A stretch of 64,000 nt of DNA from Pseudoxanthomonas mexicana (lineage in GTDB: Bacteria > Pseudomonadota > Gammaproteobacteria > Xanthomonadales > Xanthomonadaceae). The first letter of the stretch is position 1. The number at the start of each line of letters is the position of its first letter. Below, one piece after another: positions 62,930 through 64,000 of this stretch. The notes under the pieces are model-generated. The model saw only the letters and a list, made by a program, of their open reading frames with translations, had not been told where the DNA came from and did no database searches. The translations under genes were made by a program, and so were the position numbers. Where the stretch lies: NCBI RefSeq assembly GCF_001556105.1, contig NZ_LSIF01000034.1:62001-126000 (forward strand), read 5' to 3'.

Positions 62930-63579
62930 TTCGTCGACGCCTCGGTCAACGCGCGCATGTCGGCGGCGATCGCCTTGGGCTGGAACGGCGGACGGATCAG
63001 GCCGGCCAGGCGACCCTGCGGGTCCAGCACGCCGATCGCCGAGGAGTGGTCCATGCTGTAGTCGTTCGGGTTCTGTTCGAAGCCATCGCCCGGCACCTTC
63101 ATGAAGACGAAGCCCAGCGACTTGGCGAAGTTTTCCAGCGTCGGTACGTCGGCGGTGGCGGCCATCGTGTCGGGATGGAACGCGTGGGCGTATTCGCCAA
63201 TGCGGGTGGGCGTGTCGCGCTCCGGGTCCACCGATATGAACAGCACGCGCGGGCGGGTGGAGTCGGGCAGGTCCTTCCACTGCGCCTGGGCCTGGGCCAG
63301 TTCGGCCAGCGTGGTCGGGCAGACATCCGGGCAGAAGGTGAAGCCGAGGAAGACCAGCGTCCAGTGGCCTTTCAGTTCGCCATCGGTCAGTTGGGTGCCA
63401 TCGGACTGGCGCAGCGAGAATGGCGCCAGCGGGCGCGCCTGCGGGAACAGGCTGACTGTCTGCGTCGGTGGCCACACGGTAGCCGGCGTGACGGGGCCGA
63501 AGAATTTCTGTGCGGCCAGCAGGCCGAGGCCGGCAGCGAGCGCCAGGACGAGGATGAGGCCGATCTTCTTGTTGAACAT
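62926..63579 (-). CDS. SCO1/SenC family copper chaperone/thioredoxin-like protein
   Basis: 217 residues from ATG 63579 (MFNKK). One N-terminal transmembrane anchor (about 5-24) leads to a periplasmic thioredoxin fold with [11 protein letters not shown], the CxxxC copper site, and His in [11 protein letters not shown] as third ligand. It would deliver copper to cytochrome c oxidase, although no oxidase genes lie in the window. GGGAG lies 12 bases upstream. Coupled to psd by a 4-base overlap. Confidence 0.9.
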   Translation of the reverse strand: MFNKKIGLILVLALAAGLGLLAAQKFFGPVTPATVWPPTQTVSLFPQARPLAPFSLRQSDGTQLTDGELKGHWTLVFLGFTFCPDVCPTTLAELAQAQAQWKDLPDSTRPRVLFISVDPERDTPTRIGEYAHAFHPDTMAATADVPTLENFAKSLGFVFMKVPGDGFEQNPNDYSMDHSSAIGVLDPQGRLAGLIRPPFQPKAIAADMRALTEASTK

Positions 63580-63670
63580 GCGCTTGGGACTCCCACGAAG
63601 GAGGGTCACGGCCGGTGGGCCGGGGCCGCATGGGCGCGGCAGGAGCCGGTCATGATACCGGGGCAGCCCC

Positions 63671-63676
63671 TATAAT
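63671..63676 (+). promoter_or_regulatory. -10 TATAAT of prmB
   Basis: Perfect TATAAT 40 bases before the prmB ATG, in the divergent region with the SCO gene. No clear -35. Confidence 0.5.
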
Positions 63677-63716
63677 CGGCGGCCTTCGCCGTTCCGGCGT
63701 CTTCACAAGCCTTGCC

Positions 63717-64000
63717 ATGACCGCCGACGTCGCCGCCGAACTGCACACCATCATCGACCTGATCCGCTACGGCGCCAGCCGTTTCAATGCCGCCGGCCTG
63801 ACCTTCGGGCACAGCTACGACAACGCGCTGGATGAGTCGTCGCACCTGGTGCTGCACACGCTGCACCTGCCGCCGGACCTCGGTCCGGCTTACGGCCAGG
63901 CGCGCGTTACGGGGGCGGAAAAGGCGCAGGTGCTGGCGTTGTTCGAGCGCCGCGTGAACGAGCGCGTTCCCGTCGCCTACCTGACCGGCGAGGCCTGGTT
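63717..64000 (+). CDS. prmB: 50S ribosomal protein L3 glutamine methyltransferase (N-terminal part)
   Basis: The window ends 94 codons into the gene, in frame from ATG 63717. The N-terminal helical domain IDLIRYGASRFNAAGLTFGHSYDNALDES and FERRVNERVPVAYLTGEAW match PrmB (YfcB), rather than PrmC, by the RYGASRF and SYDNALDE segments. The catalytic NPPY motif lies outside the window. It would methylate Gln of L3. Confidence 0.88.
   Translation, partial: MTADVAAELHTIIDLIRYGASRFNAAGLTFGHSYDNALDESSHLVLHTLHLPPDLGPAYGQARVTGAEKAQVLALFERRVNERVPVAYLTGEAW

Noticed and set aside
62084..63631. 515-codon frame that would fuse psd to an upstream protein
   Set aside because: The upstream part is a shadow of the SCO gene; psd starts at 62929 with an ATGA overlap.
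1..64000. CRISPR arrays, transposases, prophage or toxin-antitoxin modules
   Set aside because: No regularly spaced repeats, transposase or integrase motifs or phage structural genes were seen on either strand.

Overview
The window is a dense, high-GC chromosomal segment of about 65 protein genes and one tRNA. It has no transposase, phage gene or CRISPR array. Gene content and order (folK-panBCD-pgi, dapA followed by a small BamC-like lipoprotein, gcvR-bcp, a GumN/TraB-family protein, many TonB/S9-peptidase style genes, several TTG starts) point to a gammaproteobacterium of the Xanthomonadaceae, such as Pseudoxanthomonas, Xanthomonas, Stenotrophomonas or Luteimonas. This is inferred from protein resemblance, not from a database search.

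Region 1 (1-10350) is the edge of an exopolysaccharide locus. It starts with the tail of an exosortase-A-type PLP decarboxylase. A minus-strand run follows: a TviB-type nucleotide-sugar dehydrogenase, a UDP-glucuronate 4-epimerase, a Wza-type export lipoprotein, a Wzz-type chain-length protein, a BY-kinase-like ATPase lacking its Walker A lysine, an outer-membrane beta-barrel and a hexapeptide acetyltransferase. galE and a MASE2-GGDEF diguanylate cyclase lie beside it. Together they would make activated sugars, polymerise and export a polymer, and supply c-di-GMP.

Region 2 (10350-29500) is mostly housekeeping: thiD, PhoH-like ATPase, bcp-gcvR, dapA and BamC-like lipoprotein, fdxA, pirin, an OmpR-type two-component system with a PmrA-like box, tRNA-Glu, pcnB-folK-panBCD-pgi, queG. 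Region 3 (29500-39450) holds nnrD, tsaE, an AMIN amidase, mutL, a DUF1684 lipoprotein, a GumN-like protein, an orphan RnfB-like ferredoxin and metG. queG, nnrD, tsaE and the amidase each have a -10-like hexamer 6-7 bases before the start codon, which suggests leaderless transcripts.

Region 4 (39500-46200) has a DUF2147 protein, a Sel1-like protein, an S9 peptidase and a TonB-dependent receptor. The last two are lower in GC by eye, are bounded by strong terminators and look like a peptide uptake/degradation module. Two perfect inverted repeats lie upstream of the receptor.

Region 5 (46186-64000) contains the Mrp/ApbC ATPase, dcd, an RDD protein, and a tight eight-gene minus-strand operon: dienelactone hydrolase, HIT, pxpB, pxpC, pxpA, DUF969, DUF979, pcp. 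It reads as a complete pyroglutamate release, transport and ring-opening pathway. Then come rimO, DUF3025, greB, a DUF853 HerA-like ATPase, mltD, psd, a SCO-family protein and the start of prmB. DUF969/DUF979 as a 5-oxoproline transporter is the most testable functional prediction here.
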